A stretch of DNA of 64,000 nt, taken from the NCBI GenBank assembly GCA_009772895.1, contig WOUP01000009.1, forward strand, positions 47,247 through 111,246. Direction: 5' to 3'. Source of the stretch: Puniceicoccaceae bacterium 5H. Lineage in GTDB: Bacteria > Verrucomicrobiota > Verrucomicrobiia > Opitutales > Oceanipulchritudinaceae. Below are positions 34,331 to 49,175 of the stretch, one piece after another. Positions within the stretch are counted from its first letter, which is position 1. Each line of letters begins with the position of its first letter. The translations under genes were made by a program, and so were the position numbers. The notes beneath the pieces were generated by a model. That model saw only the letters and a list, made by a program, of their open reading frames with translations, was not told the origin of the DNA and ran no database searches.

Positions 34331-35377
34331 TTACGCAAGCTCCCAGTTCGGGTCGAAAGTCAGACTGCCCTTATGCATCGGCGCCACGCCCTCCGGGTCC
34401 AGGAAGGCCGCAAACGCGATCATGCTGGCGTTGTCGCCCGTATGGCGGGGCTCGGCGATGAGCAGCGGCAGGTCCGCCTCTCCCGCGAGTTTCGCGAAGG
34501 CGGCCCGCAAGGCCTGGTTGTTGGCCACGCCGCCGGAAAGGCCGAAGCTTTTCCAGCGCGCACGGCGCTTGCGCCAGATCTGCCGCGTCTTGCCCACCAG
34601 CGAGTCGATGACCGCCTGCTGGTAACTGGCACATAGGTGCGGCAGTTCGTGCTCCAGCGTGGGGTCGTCCATTGCCTCAAGCGTATAGCGCAGGCTGGTC
34701 TTGAGGCCCGAAAAGGAGAACTTGGGCTCGCCCGAGGTCAGGAACCCGCGGGGAAAGTCGTAGGACGTCGGGTTGCCGTCACGGGCCTGCTTTTCGATCA
34801 GAGGCCCGCCCGGATACGGCATGCCGAGTAGCTTGGCACCCTTGTCCAACGCTTCGCCAGCCGCATCGTCCACCGTCTGGGCGAGGATGTGTAGGCGCTC
34901 CTGCTCATCGATTTCGCAGAGGATGGTATTGCCGCCCGAGACGATCAGCCCGAGGTGCGGCAACAGGTCGTGAAAGCCTGGCTGCCCAGGGCCGAAGTGC
35001 TGCGGATCGGCCGCGTGTGGCGCGATGAAGGGCGAGTAGACATGACCGCGCAGGTGATTGACGCCGACCGTCGGCACGTTCCAGGCCAGGCTCAGCGCTT
35101 GCGCCAGCGAAACGCCGAGGGCGAGACAACCGGCGAGGCCCGGCCCGGTGGTGACGGCGATGCGCGCGGGCTTGCCGCCGTCCAGCTCTTCGCGAGCGAC
35201 CTTGACCAGCCACGGGAAGAACTCGAGGTGCGCCCGGCTGGCCACGTCGGGCACAATGCCGCCGTATTCCTGATGGCGCTGCAGGGAGCTCTGTACCCAT
35301 TCACCCACGATGCCGCGGCCCGGATCGAACAACGCGACGGCGGACTCGTCGCAGGAGCTTTCGATGGCAAAAATCAT
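34331..35377 (-). CDS. tsaD: tRNA threonylcarbamoyladenosine synthase subunit TsaD
   Basis: TsaD transfers threonylcarbamoyl to A37 of ANN-decoding tRNAs, with TsaB/TsaE as partners. The 348-residue ASKHA-fold protein starts MIFAIESSCDESAVAL. It has the metal motif NHLRGHVYSP (His108 and His112, in place of the more common HMEAH), the GLIVSGGNT phosphate loop, and FSFSGLKTSLRY. Near the C-terminus are LSGGVANNQALR and HTGDNASMIAF, the latter with the third metal ligand. It overlaps tcdA by 4 bases (ATGA), pairing t6A synthesis with its downstream modification. Confidence 0.95.
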   Translation of the reverse strand: MIFAIESSCDESAVALFDPGRGIVGEWVQSSLQRHQEYGGIVPDVASRAHLEFFPWLVKVAREELDGGKPARIAVTTGPGLAGCLALGVSLAQALSLAWNVPTVGVNHLRGHVYSPFIAPHAADPQHFGPGQPGFHDLLPHLGLIVSGGNTILCEIDEQERLHILAQTVDDAAGEALDKGAKLLGMPYPGGPLIEKQARDGNPTSYDFPRGFLTSGEPKFSFSGLKTSLRYTLEAMDDPTLEHELPHLCASYQQAVIDSLVGKTRQIWRKRRARWKSFGLSGGVANNQALRAAFAKLAGEADLPLLIAEPRHTGDNASMIAFAAFLDPEGVAPMHKGSLTFDPNWELA

Positions 35378-36207
35378 GATGCGGAAGCGTTCGTGGCCGC
35401 CTTGATAGCCTGCGGGTTGATCGGTGGGCGCACGTCACTCGTCAGGATCTGCAGGACCGCGCCGGCCATGACGAAGCCGAAGGTGCCCGTGACGTGGGTG
35501 GCCGTGCCGTAGCCGTAGTCGCAGTTGAGCCGTAGCTCGCTCCCGGGCTCGGGTGTGGCGCAGACGGTGCCGTCCTGCTGCGGATACATGGGCAGCTCGG
35601 GCGAAAACGCACAGGGGATGCGCCAGCGGCGGCGCTTCTCGCGTGGGAAGCCGTATTCCTGACGCAGGCGCTTGCGGGTCTGGGCCAGCAACGGGTCGTT
35701 GATCGCCTTGGTGATGTCGGTCAGCTGGATCTGGGTTGCATCACGACGCCCGCCCGCCCCACCGGCGGTGACGACGTGGATGCCGCGGGCGCAGCATTCC
35801 GCGAGCAGGTGCGTTTTGGGCGTCAGCGCGTCGATCGCGTCCACCACCACGTCGTAACCAGCGGACAGCAGCGCCTCGGCATTGCGCTCGGAGTAGTAGA
35901 CCTGTTTTACCTCCACGGAGAGAGTGGGCTGGATCGCCTGCGCGCGCTCGGCCAGCACGACCGCCTTGGGGCGCCCGATATTGCCTTCCAGCGCGGGCAG
36001 TTGCCGGTTGACATTACTCACGCAGACTTCGTCGAGGTCGATCAGGGTCAGGTGCCCCACGCCGCTGCGGGCGAGGGATTCGACCACCCACGAACCGACA
36101 CCGCCCAGCCCGACAATCGCCACGCGGGCTTGTCGCAGCCGCTCCAGGGCCGCCTGTCCATACAAGCGCCCGATGCCGCCAAACCGAAAGCTGTAGTCGT
36201 CCTCCAT
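35374..36207 (-). CDS. tcdA: tRNA threonylcarbamoyladenosine dehydratase (TcdA/CsdL)
   Basis: TcdA is an E1-like enzyme that uses ATP to cyclise t6A37 to ct6A. The 277-residue protein starts MEDDYSFRFGGIGRLYG. It has the nucleotide-binding VAIVGLGGVGSWVVESLARS, the LIDLDEVCVSNVNRQ segment with catalytic Arg, VVDAIDALTPKTHLLAECC, and the C-terminal RKRLRQEYGF and GTFGFVMAGAVL blocks typical of TcdA. I chose ATG 36207 over the adjacent in-frame GTG. The ATGA overlap with tsaD suggests the two act on the same tRNA position in one operon. Confidence 0.92.
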   Translation of the reverse strand: MEDDYSFRFGGIGRLYGQAALERLRQARVAIVGLGGVGSWVVESLARSGVGHLTLIDLDEVCVSNVNRQLPALEGNIGRPKAVVLAERAQAIQPTLSVEVKQVYYSERNAEALLSAGYDVVVDAIDALTPKTHLLAECCARGIHVVTAGGAGGRRDATQIQLTDITKAINDPLLAQTRKRLRQEYGFPREKRRRWRIPCAFSPELPMYPQQDGTVCATPEPGSELRLNCDYGYGTATHVTGTFGFVMAGAVLQILTSDVRPPINPQAIKAATNASAS

Positions 36208-36350
36208 CACGCGCTAAACTCAGGGACAGCCGCGGAGTTGGCAAGTGCGGGATGCTTCGCGCCGCCGTTGACAATGCGAAGGCTGGGTGGTCTATGTGAT
36301 GGGGCAGAGCCCATTAGGCAAAGGCAATCCCTGTTGGACAATCGCCTTGC

Positions 36351-36362
36351 TATACACGTATA
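36351..36362. promoter_or_regulatory. Candidate antitoxin operator
   Basis: TATAC and GTATA form an inverted repeat around two bases, 22 bases before the relB start codon, in an AT-rich patch. Ribbon-helix-helix antitoxins often bind such short palindromes at their own promoter. The position fits, but the repeat is short. Confidence 0.4.
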
Positions 36363-36383
36363 TCAGTGCAAGGATATGGAGCT

Positions 36384-36599
36384 ATGCTGGCAATACGGTT
36401 GGATGCCGAGATTGAAGGCCGCTTGGAGCAACTGGCCAAGCGTACTGGGCGCACCAAAACCTTCTATGCGCGCGAAGCTATTCTGACGCACCTGGAGGAC
36501 TTGGAAGACTACTATCTTGCGGTTGAAGCCTTGCAGGATACGGGTCGTCTGTATACCGCCGACGAAGCAAAGCGTGAGCTGGGATTACAAGATCAGTGA
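36384..36599 (+). CDS. relB: RelB-like ribbon-helix-helix antitoxin
   Basis: The 71-residue protein begins MLAIRLDAEIEGRLEQLAKR, a ribbon-helix-helix DNA-binding motif with the beta strand LAIRLD. RTKTFYAREAILTHLEDLED follows, the signature of the RelB/StbD/DUF6290 antitoxin group. The C-terminal half should bind the toxin. The ATG at 36384 has AAGGA about 9 bases upstream, one of the few recognisable Shine-Dalgarno sites in the window. It overlaps the toxin gene by 26 bases. It is separated from tcdA by the divergent promoter region. Confidence 0.85.
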   Translation: MLAIRLDAEIEGRLEQLAKRTGRTKTFYAREAILTHLEDLEDYYLAVEALQDTGRLYTADEAKRELGLQDQ

Positions 36600-36840
36600 G
36601 CGAGCGCTCAAGCAGCTTCGTAAGCTGGATCGGCAATCTGCAGCGCGCGTTCTAACCTACCTGGACGAAAGAATCGCAGGTGCGGAGGACCCACGCCAAT
36701 GGGGGAAGCAACTCAAGGGCGAGCTCAATGGGATCTGGCGTTACCGCGTAGGCGACTATCGTATCTTATGCCAGCTTCAGGATACCGTTCTGGTCGTGCT
36801 GGTGGTCGAGGTTGGACATCGCAAGCGAATTTACGAGTAA
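36574..36840 (+). CDS. relE: RelE/ParE superfamily toxin
   Basis: The 88-residue basic protein matches RelE: SWDYKISERALKQLRKLD at the N-terminus, a central helix pair, then GELNGIWRYRVGDYRILCQL and the terminal VVEVGHRKRIYE. The Arg/His/Tyr residues of this tail are the usual mRNA-cleavage residues of RelE-type enzymes. No ATG is available; the start is taken as GTG 36574, inside the antitoxin gene, giving a 26-base overlap and tight coupling. The module is convergent with mutS. Confidence 0.86.
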   Translation: MSWDYKISERALKQLRKLDRQSAARVLTYLDERIAGAEDPRQWGKQLKGELNGIWRYRVGDYRILCQLQDTVLVVLVVEVGHRKRIYE

Positions 36841-36848
36841 GCCCCCTC

Positions 36849-39455
36849 CTAAAACAGCTCGAGTTGCGGGACTTCGCCGGTTTTTTCGCCTTCCTTAAGC
36901 TTCTTGAAGCGCTGGCGCAGGACGTTGTGGGAGGTGTCTTCGCTTTCGAGCTTGGTCAGGATGCGCTTGGCGCGCTCGATCACGGTGCCGGGCAGGCCAG
37001 CGAGACGGGCGACCTGAATGCCGTAACTGCGGTCGGCGGCCCCGCGCTGAACTTGCCGGACGAAGATGATCTGGTCGTTCCACTCCTTCACCGCGACGGA
37101 GTAGTTGCGCACGCGCGGCAGCTGGCGGTCGATCTGGGTCAGCTCATGATAGTGCGTGGCAAAGAGGGTGCGGGGGCCGGCCGGGCCGAAGCCGCCGTTG
37201 AGTTCGATCGAGCCATCGTCGAGCACCGTGGCGCCGTGCAGGTTTTCGACCACCGCCCAGGCGATGCTGAGGCCGTCGTAGGTGCTGGTACCGCGGCCGA
37301 TCTCGTCGAGGATGATCAGGCTGCGCTCGGTCGTGTGGTTGAGGATGTTGGCCGTCTCGTTCATCTCGACCATGAAGGTCGAATTGCCGCGCGAGAGTTC
37401 ATCGCTGGCGCCGACGCGGCTGAAGATGCGGTCCACCAGACCGATGCGGCACTTTTGGGCGGGGACCCAACACCCTACTTGGGCCATGAGCACGATCAGC
37501 GCAACCTGGCGGATGTAAGTCGATTTACCCGCCATGTTGGGGCCGGTGATGATCGCGATCTGCTCCTCGCCGGAGTTGAGCTGCGTGTCGTTGGGTACAA
37601 AGTCGTTTTGCCCCGGCAGGCCCTTGATCCGGGCGTCGCGCATCATCTGCTCGACCACCGGATGGCGACCAGCCTCGATCTTCAGCTCGGTCGACTCGTC
37701 GAGCTGCGGCTGGCAATAATCGGCCTCGCGGGCGAGCTTGGCCCACCCGGCATAGACGTCCAGTTCGGAAAGCGCGTGGGCGGTCGCCTCGAGTTCGTCC
37801 GCGTGTTCCAGCACGACGTTGACCAGCTCGCGGAACAGCTCCTCTTCGCGGTCCAGCGCTTTTTCGTCGGCGTGCGCGATCTCCTTCTCCTTCTCCTTCA
37901 GGTCGTCGGTGACGAAGCGCTCGGCGTTGGCGACCGTCTGGCGCCGGCGGTAGTCGTCCGGCACGTTGGCCAGGTTGCTCTTCGTGATCTCGATGAAGTA
38001 GCCGAATGCGCTGTTCTGCTTGATGCGCAGGTTCTTGATGCCCGTGCGCTCGCGCTCCTTACGCTCGAGGTCGATCAGCCACTGCTGGCTGTCACGCGCG
38101 AGTGAGCGGTAGTGGTCGAGGTCTTCGTCGTATTCGTCGGCGATGTAGTTGCCGTCCTGCAGTTGATTGGGCAGATCTTCGGCCAAGGCTGACTCGAGCA
38201 GGCCGCAGAGCTGCGGATAATCGTCGACCTGGTTGGCGAGGCCCTGCAGCGCGATGCCGTCGTAGCTGTCGAGCACCTGCCGGATCATCGGCAGCTGACG
38301 CAAGGTATCCCGCACCGCGCCGAGCTCCCGCGGATTGCGCAGCCGATTGCGCAGGCGGCCCAGGATGCGCGGCAGGTCACGCACGCCCTTGAGGTATTCC
38401 TGCAACTCGGCCGCGAACTGCGGGGCTTCGAGGAATTCGGCCACGCACTGCGAACGTCGGCGGATCTCCGCCAAGTCCAGCGTCGGCTCTGTGAGGAAGT
38501 GCTCGAGCAGGCGCGCGCCGGGGGAGGTGACGGTGCGGTCCATCGCGTTGAGCAGGCTGCCCTGGCGGGTGTTGCTGCTGGAGCGGAAAATCTCGAGGTT
38601 GCGCTGCGTCGCCGGGTCGAGCAGCAGGGTATGGCCGCTCTGGTAGGCGCGGATACGGCTCAGGTTTTCGGGTGAAGCCCGCAGGTTTTCGTTGGCGTAG
38701 ATCAGCAACGCACCGGCGGCCCCGAGACCAGCGTGGTCTTTTTCGATACCGAAGCCGTCGAGGTTGAGCACCCCGAGGGTCTCCATGACGAGGCGCGCGC
38801 CCTCCATGCGGTCGAAATAGTATTCCGGCACTTCGCTGCAGGAGACCGTGTCGCGCAGGCGCTGCAGGTGCTCCATGAAGGCGTCCAGATCCGGCTGCTG
38901 GGCCCAACGCTGCCAGCCGCCGTCGGGGATGATGATCTCGCGGGGCCGCAGCGAGCTGAGCATGCTCAGCAGGTTCTCCGGCTGTTGCTCGTGGGCGACC
39001 TGAAACTCGCCCGTGCTCAGGTCGAGCCAGGAAGCCGCGATCTCGCCACGCTGGAGCTCGACCGCTAGAAGGAAGTGGCCGCTGCGGGCGTCGACCTGAT
39101 GATCTTCCAGCGCCGTACCCGGCGTGAGGATACGCGTCAGCTCGCGCTTGACCAACTGGCCGGGGCGCGGGGCTTCCATCTGGTCGACGATGGCTACCTT
39201 GACGCCCTGATTGAGCAGCTTCTGCACGTAGCTGTCGGCAGCGTGGTAGGGGATGCCCGCCATCTTCTGGCCGTTGCGGTGCGTGAGCGTGATCCCGAGC
39301 AGGCGCGCGCCATCCTCGGCGTCCTGCTCGAACATCTCGTAGAAGTCGCCCAGCCTGAACAGCAACACCGTATTTTCCGGCAGCTGGCGGCGCACCTCAA
39401 AATACTGTTGCATCATTGGCGTCAGCTTACGCCCACCGGACTTCTTCGCTGGCAT
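36849..39455 (-). CDS. mutS: DNA mismatch repair protein MutS
   Basis: MutS recognises mismatches and recruits MutL. The 868-residue protein carries the mismatch-binding Phe-x-Glu (RLGDFYEMFEQ, Phe38 and Glu40), connector, core and clamp domains. The ABC ATPase has Walker A GPNMAGKST (about residue 637), DELSRGNSTFMVEM, and Walker B LIILDEIGRGTSTYDGLSIA, with a final LFATHYHEL switch region. I chose ATG 39455 (MPAKKSGGRKLTPMMQQYFE); upstream in-frame starts add unrelated sequence. Length is normal for the MutS1 family. Confidence 0.97.
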   Translation of the reverse strand: MPAKKSGGRKLTPMMQQYFEVRRQLPENTVLLFRLGDFYEMFEQDAEDGARLLGITLTHRNGQKMAGIPYHAADSYVQKLLNQGVKVAIVDQMEAPRPGQLVKRELTRILTPGTALEDHQVDARSGHFLLAVELQRGEIAASWLDLSTGEFQVAHEQQPENLLSMLSSLRPREIIIPDGGWQRWAQQPDLDAFMEHLQRLRDTVSCSEVPEYYFDRMEGARLVMETLGVLNLDGFGIEKDHAGLGAAGALLIYANENLRASPENLSRIRAYQSGHTLLLDPATQRNLEIFRSSSNTRQGSLLNAMDRTVTSPGARLLEHFLTEPTLDLAEIRRRSQCVAEFLEAPQFAAELQEYLKGVRDLPRILGRLRNRLRNPRELGAVRDTLRQLPMIRQVLDSYDGIALQGLANQVDDYPQLCGLLESALAEDLPNQLQDGNYIADEYDEDLDHYRSLARDSQQWLIDLERKERERTGIKNLRIKQNSAFGYFIEITKSNLANVPDDYRRRQTVANAERFVTDDLKEKEKEIAHADEKALDREEELFRELVNVVLEHADELEATAHALSELDVYAGWAKLAREADYCQPQLDESTELKIEAGRHPVVEQMMRDARIKGLPGQNDFVPNDTQLNSGEEQIAIITGPNMAGKSTYIRQVALIVLMAQVGCWVPAQKCRIGLVDRIFSRVGASDELSRGNSTFMVEMNETANILNHTTERSLIILDEIGRGTSTYDGLSIAWAVVENLHGATVLDDGSIELNGGFGPAGPRTLFATHYHELTQIDRQLPRVRNYSVAVKEWNDQIIFVRQVQRGAADRSYGIQVARLAGLPGTVIERAKRILTKLESEDTSHNVLRQRFKKLKEGEKTGEVPQLELF

Positions 39456-39538
39456 AGCGGCATATCCTGAAAGCATCCTCGCCTTCCCCGCAAGGGGGAA
39501 GTGAGGCACTTTTAGCATAGGCGGCAGTTCGAGCCACC

Positions 39539-45371
<5,833 letters not shown>

Positions 45372-45381
45372 CGGGAGAAAC

Positions 45382-45434
45382 AAAAAGGCAACGGAGAAAA
45401 CGATATCCAGAGATGCTTCGTTCGCTTCGTTGCC
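45382..45434 (-). terminator. Possible terminator after tRNA-Arg
   Basis: On the minus strand ggcaacg (45434-45428) pairs with cgttgcc (45393-45387) across a long loop, followed by five T residues, ten bases before the U32 start codon. The long loop makes it weak. Confidence 0.4.
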
Positions 45435-45463
45435 CTTCTTCGCAATCTAGAGACGGCCTTGAA

Positions 45464-45538
45464 TGGCGCTCCCATAGGGACTCGAACCCCAACTTAGGCC
45501 TCCGGAGGGCCGCGTGCTATCCATTACACCATGGGAGC
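45464..45538 (-). tRNA. tRNA-Arg (anticodon CCG)
   Basis: Minus-strand cloverleaf: acceptor GCTCCCA/TGGGAGC, D arm with AATGGAT, anticodon loop CTCCGGA (CCG, Arg), T arm TGGGG-TTCGAGT-CCCTA, discriminator G and an encoded CCA. The first anticodon-stem pair is C-U, otherwise the stems are complete. It reads CGG codons. Confidence 0.95.
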
Positions 45539-45550
45539 TGAAGAATTTGC

Positions 45551-45580
45551 GATAGTGGACGCCCCCGGCTGCGGAGTCAA
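45551..45580 (-). promoter_or_regulatory. Promoter of tRNA-Arg
   Basis: On the minus strand TTGACT (45580-45575) and ACTATC (45556-45551) are 18 bases apart, with the tRNA 5' end 13 bases further on. This is a good sigma-70-like arrangement. Confidence 0.5.
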
Positions 45581-45704
45581 GACGCCAAAGTGCAGGGCGC
45601 GAATTTCCCTCGCAACCCGTGCGGTGAACCAACGTGCATTTTTGGTCGAAAAAAGGGTTGCATCGTCAGTCGGGCCTATGGCAATGTCTCGAGCTTTCCC
45701 CGAC

Positions 45705-45795
45705 GGAGAGATGGCTGAGTGGTCGAAAGCGCCCGCCTGCTAAGTGGGTATACGCCAAAAGCGTATCGCGGGTTCGAATCCCGCTCTCTCCGCCA
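45705..45795 (+). tRNA. tRNA-Ser (anticodon GCT)
   Basis: Plus-strand class II cloverleaf: acceptor GGAGAGA/TCTCTCC, D arm with GGCTGAGTGGTCGAAAG, anticodon loop CTGCTAA (GCT, Ser), a long variable arm (tacgc/gcgta stem), T arm with GGTTCGAATC, discriminator G and encoded CCA. A T-run follows directly. Confidence 0.96.
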
Positions 45796-45905
45796 CTTTT
45801 TATCGCCCTCCGTGTATGCGCGTGTTTGACGCATCAGGCCGAGGTGGCGCGTCGCAAGATCGCGAATCCTGAGCGACCAAAACGCTGGATGTCACGGGCG
45901 GAATA

Positions 45906-48900
45906 GTGGACACGCGGCCACATTTGCCCATCGCACCGCATACCGGGCCAAACTATTTGCTGGACGATCCCAAGCGTCATAAGGCATATGCGGGTAGCCG
46001 CCCGTCGTTGGAGGTCGAGGTGGCCCTCTATGATGCCTTTGCCCACAATGGTAGCTCCCCTAGAAGTGAAGGGAGCGAGCGAGCGATGAGTGAACTCCCA
46101 GTCGGCCTCTATGAGCGGCTTTTGGATGAGGAATTGAGCGATCTGCTGGTTGCCAATCCTGAACTGCGGGCAACGCTGCGCGCCATTGATGACGAAGCCG
46201 CTCCCCATACCTACGCCCAATTCGTTGGGCCACTGGTGCACCAGGCGATGCGCATCGCCAAAAAGGAGCAGCGCCTGCCGATCCTGAATCGTCTGCTGGA
46301 ACTGCTTGCGAGTACGGATGGACTCGAGTTTCTCCAACGAAAGCGTTTGCTGTCGCGCGACCGTCCCATCCTCACCCAAATCAGCCGAGAGGCGAAGGAG
46401 CTGCCTCGGCCAGAGACCCCTCTGTCGATCAGTTCTCTTCTGACCGGACAGGGTGCGGATCCGCCTTTGGAGCATGAGCTACGGAACGAAATGGAGACCG
46501 CGGATCGGGTAGACATCCTCGTGTCGTTCATCAAGTGGTCAGGGCTGCGGCTACTGATGCCGGCCCTGGAGAAGCTTCGCGACGCCGACGTTCCCATCCG
46601 GATCATCTCCACGAGCTACATGGGCGCCAGTGATCCGGCGGCGCTTGAGTGGTTGGCCCGGCTACAAAACGCCGAAATCCGCTTGTCCTATGACAGTGGT
46701 GGCACTCGGCTGCACGCGAAAGCTTACCATTTTTATCGGGAAAGCGGTTATTCAACCGCCTATATCGGTTCCGCCAACATGTCCCACTCGGCCATGACCC
46801 AAGGTCTCGAATGGACGCTCAAGGTCACCGCGCAGGATCAGCCCCACATTTTGGCGCGTTTTGAAGCCGAGTTCGCGGCCTATTGGGAGGCCGATCAATT
46901 CGAACCCTACGATGCAGGCAGTTTCCCGCGTCTCCGCAAGGTGATTCAGGGTTACAGGAGTCGGAGTAACGAGGGGGCCCAGTTTTTCGCCGAGATCACG
47001 CCGCGCCCTTTCCAGCAGCGCATCCTCGAGGCGCTTGAAGCGGCTCGGCAGGCGGGCTCCAATCGAAACCTCGTGGTGGCAGCCACGGGCACGGGTAAAA
47101 CGGTCATTTCAGCGCTCGACTACAAGCGCCATGTGAAGGCCACTGGTCAGAAACTCCCGCTGCTCTTCGTGGTACACCGCAAAGAAATTCTGCAGCAGGC
47201 ACTCGGCTGTTTCCGCGCTGTATTACGGGATCAAAACTTCGGTGAGCTTCTAGTAGATGGACAGGAACCGAGCGACTGGCGTCATGTCTTCGCGTCGGTC
47301 CAGAGCCTGAATCACAAGGCGATCTGGCAACACCTCGGCCGCGACTACTTCAGGTTCGTGATTGTGGACGAAGCCCACCACGGAGCCGCGCGGAGCTATC
47401 GCGCAATCTTCGACGAACTGGAGCCCGAGATCCTGTTGGGCCTAACCGCCACACCGGAACGCATGGATGGCTCTCTTATCTTGCCGGACTTCGACGACCG
47501 GTTGGCGGCCGAGATCCGTCTGCCGGAAGCCCTCGAGGAGAAGCTACTGTGTCCATTCCACTACTTCGGCGTGACGGACAGCATAAGCCTGGATGACGAG
47601 CGGTTCTGGAAAAACGGGCGCTATGACACTCGTGAGCTCGAGGCAATCTTCACGGGTGACGATGTGAGAGCCCGGCAGCGGGTGGACTTGATCTTGCAGG
47701 CGCTTCAACGCTACCAGCCTGATCTCGACCAGACCCGCGGCGTGGGTTTTTGCGCAGGCACCCGGCACGCCCATTTCATGGCAGATCACTTTCGGCGGGC
47801 CGGCATTGCTGCCGAGGTGCTGCTAGGGGAAACGTCCCGTGAGGAGCGAGCAGAGCGATTGCGTCGCTTCCGCGAGGGCGAGCTCACATTTCTGTTTACG
47901 GTGGATGTGCTGAGCGAAGGCGTCGATGTGCCGGAGATCGATCTGGTGTTGTTCCTACGTCCGACAGAAAGCTTGACCGTGTTTCTTCAGCAGTTGGGCC
48001 GTGGGCTACGCCACGCCCCCAACAAAGACTGCCTGACGGTGCTCGATTTTGTTGGTCAAACGCACCGGAAGTATCGGCTCGACCTGAAGTTCACGGCCCT
48101 GCTTTCCCGACGTCGACAAAGGATCGACCGGGAAATCGAGCAGGACTTTCCACACCTGCCCCCCGGCTGCAGCATTCAACTGGAACGCGTGGCACGCGAA
48201 CGCATCCTCGGCAAGATTCGGTCCGTCCTCAACGACCTTCAGCATTTTGTGCCAGAGACCCTCCAGACTTGGGAGAGCGACACCGGTACGCCGCTCAACT
48301 TTGGAAACTTCATTCGTGAAACAGGCCTCTCGCCAATCGAACTACTGTCCAAGCGCACCTGGTCCGAGTGGAAGTCGATGGCGAACCGTACCGCTCAACC
48401 AACCGATCCTGATCTGGACCGGGGCCGCAAGACACTGGCGCGGCTGGTCCTGCGCACGGATCCGGCTCTTGTCGCCTCGCTCCACAACCTGGACGTGGTG
48501 GGCGAACAGCTTTCCGAGGAAAAAAAAGTCGCCCTCCACTACCTCCTGTGGGGAGTCAAAGGGGGAACCGTTGGCGTGTCGACGGTTCAGGAGTCGATTG
48601 CCAAGTGGCAGGCCAATCCGTCCTTGGTTTTGGATGCCTCAGAAATTGCCCAATGGCGCAAGGCATCGACCTCCATTCCAACCAGAAAAATCTCTCTCCC
48701 CTTCCCTTGCGACCTGCACCTGCACGCCGCCTACGGACTCGCAGAAATCAAGGCCACTCTTGGTCTCGCGAGCCTTGCTCGCTCCGGCCCCACCGGACTC
48801 GGGGTGCTGCACGCCAAAGCCCTGCGCTGCTACGCCCACCTCGTGACCTTCCGCAAAGAGGAGAAGGATTTTTCGCCCACCACGCGCTATCAAGACTACC

Positions 48901-49175
48901 CCATCAGTCGCACCCAGCTGCATTGGGAAAGTCAGTCAACCGCCAGCCAGGAGAGTGTGACCGGCCAGAACTACCGCAATTTTCGTGAGCGCTCATATAC
49001 GATTCTATTTTTCGCAAGGCCAACAAAGCGAATCGATGGTGAGACGGTACCCTTCGTGTTTCTTGGGCCCGCCAAAGCGCTGCTCTCCTACCATGGCAAC
49101 CGCCCCATCACGATGGTGTGGGAACTACAATATCCCATGCCCGCCGAACTCTTCGAGGAGGCACGGCCCGCTTAG
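45906..49175 (+). CDS. PLD nuclease - SF2 helicase - DUF3427 fusion protein
   Basis: This 1089-residue protein joins three parts. An N-terminal region leads into a phospholipase-D-like nuclease domain with the HxK motif in RLHAKAYHFYRE and SANMSHSAMTQGLEW (about residues 270-305). A superfamily 2 helicase follows: motif I VVAATGTGKTVISA, motif II VDEAHH, motif III LTATPERMDG, motif V FTVDVLSEGVDVPEIDLVLF, motif VI QQLGRGLRHA. The C-terminal DUF3427 module follows. The start is GTG at 45906. The gene lies alone 110 bases after tRNA-Ser and is somewhat lower in GC than its neighbours. Homologues are often found in mobile or defence contexts; a DNA repair or restriction role is inferred. Confidence 0.88.
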   Translation: MDTRPHLPIAPHTGPNYLLDDPKRHKAYAGSRPSLEVEVALYDAFAHNGSSPRSEGSERAMSELPVGLYERLLDEELSDLLVANPELRATLRAIDDEAAPHTYAQFVGPLVHQAMRIAKKEQRLPILNRLLELLASTDGLEFLQRKRLLSRDRPILTQISREAKELPRPETPLSISSLLTGQGADPPLEHELRNEMETADRVDILVSFIKWSGLRLLMPALEKLRDADVPIRIISTSYMGASDPAALEWLARLQNAEIRLSYDSGGTRLHAKAYHFYRESGYSTAYIGSANMSHSAMTQGLEWTLKVTAQDQPHILARFEAEFAAYWEADQFEPYDAGSFPRLRKVIQGYRSRSNEGAQFFAEITPRPFQQRILEALEAARQAGSNRNLVVAATGTGKTVISALDYKRHVKATGQKLPLLFVVHRKEILQQALGCFRAVLRDQNFGELLVDGQEPSDWRHVFASVQSLNHKAIWQHLGRDYFRFVIVDEAHHGAARSYRAIFDELEPEILLGLTATPERMDGSLILPDFDDRLAAEIRLPEALEEKLLCPFHYFGVTDSISLDDERFWKNGRYDTRELEAIFTGDDVRARQRVDLILQALQRYQPDLDQTRGVGFCAGTRHAHFMADHFRRAGIAAEVLLGETSREERAERLRRFREGELTFLFTVDVLSEGVDVPEIDLVLFLRPTESLTVFLQQLGRGLRHAPNKDCLTVLDFVGQTHRKYRLDLKFTALLSRRRQRIDREIEQDFPHLPPGCSIQLERVARERILGKIRSVLNDLQHFVPETLQTWESDTGTPLNFGNFIRETGLSPIELLSKRTWSEWKSMANRTAQPTDPDLDRGRKTLARLVLRTDPALVASLHNLDVVGEQLSEEKKVALHYLLWGVKGGTVGVSTVQESIAKWQANPSLVLDASEIAQWRKASTSIPTRKISLPFPCDLHLHAAYGLAEIKATLGLASLARSGPTGLGVLHAKALRCYAHLVTFRKEEKDFSPTTRYQDYPISRTQLHWESQSTASQESVTGQNYRNFRERSYTILFFARPTKRIDGETVPFVFLGPAKALLSYHGNRPITMVWELQYPMPAELFEEARPA

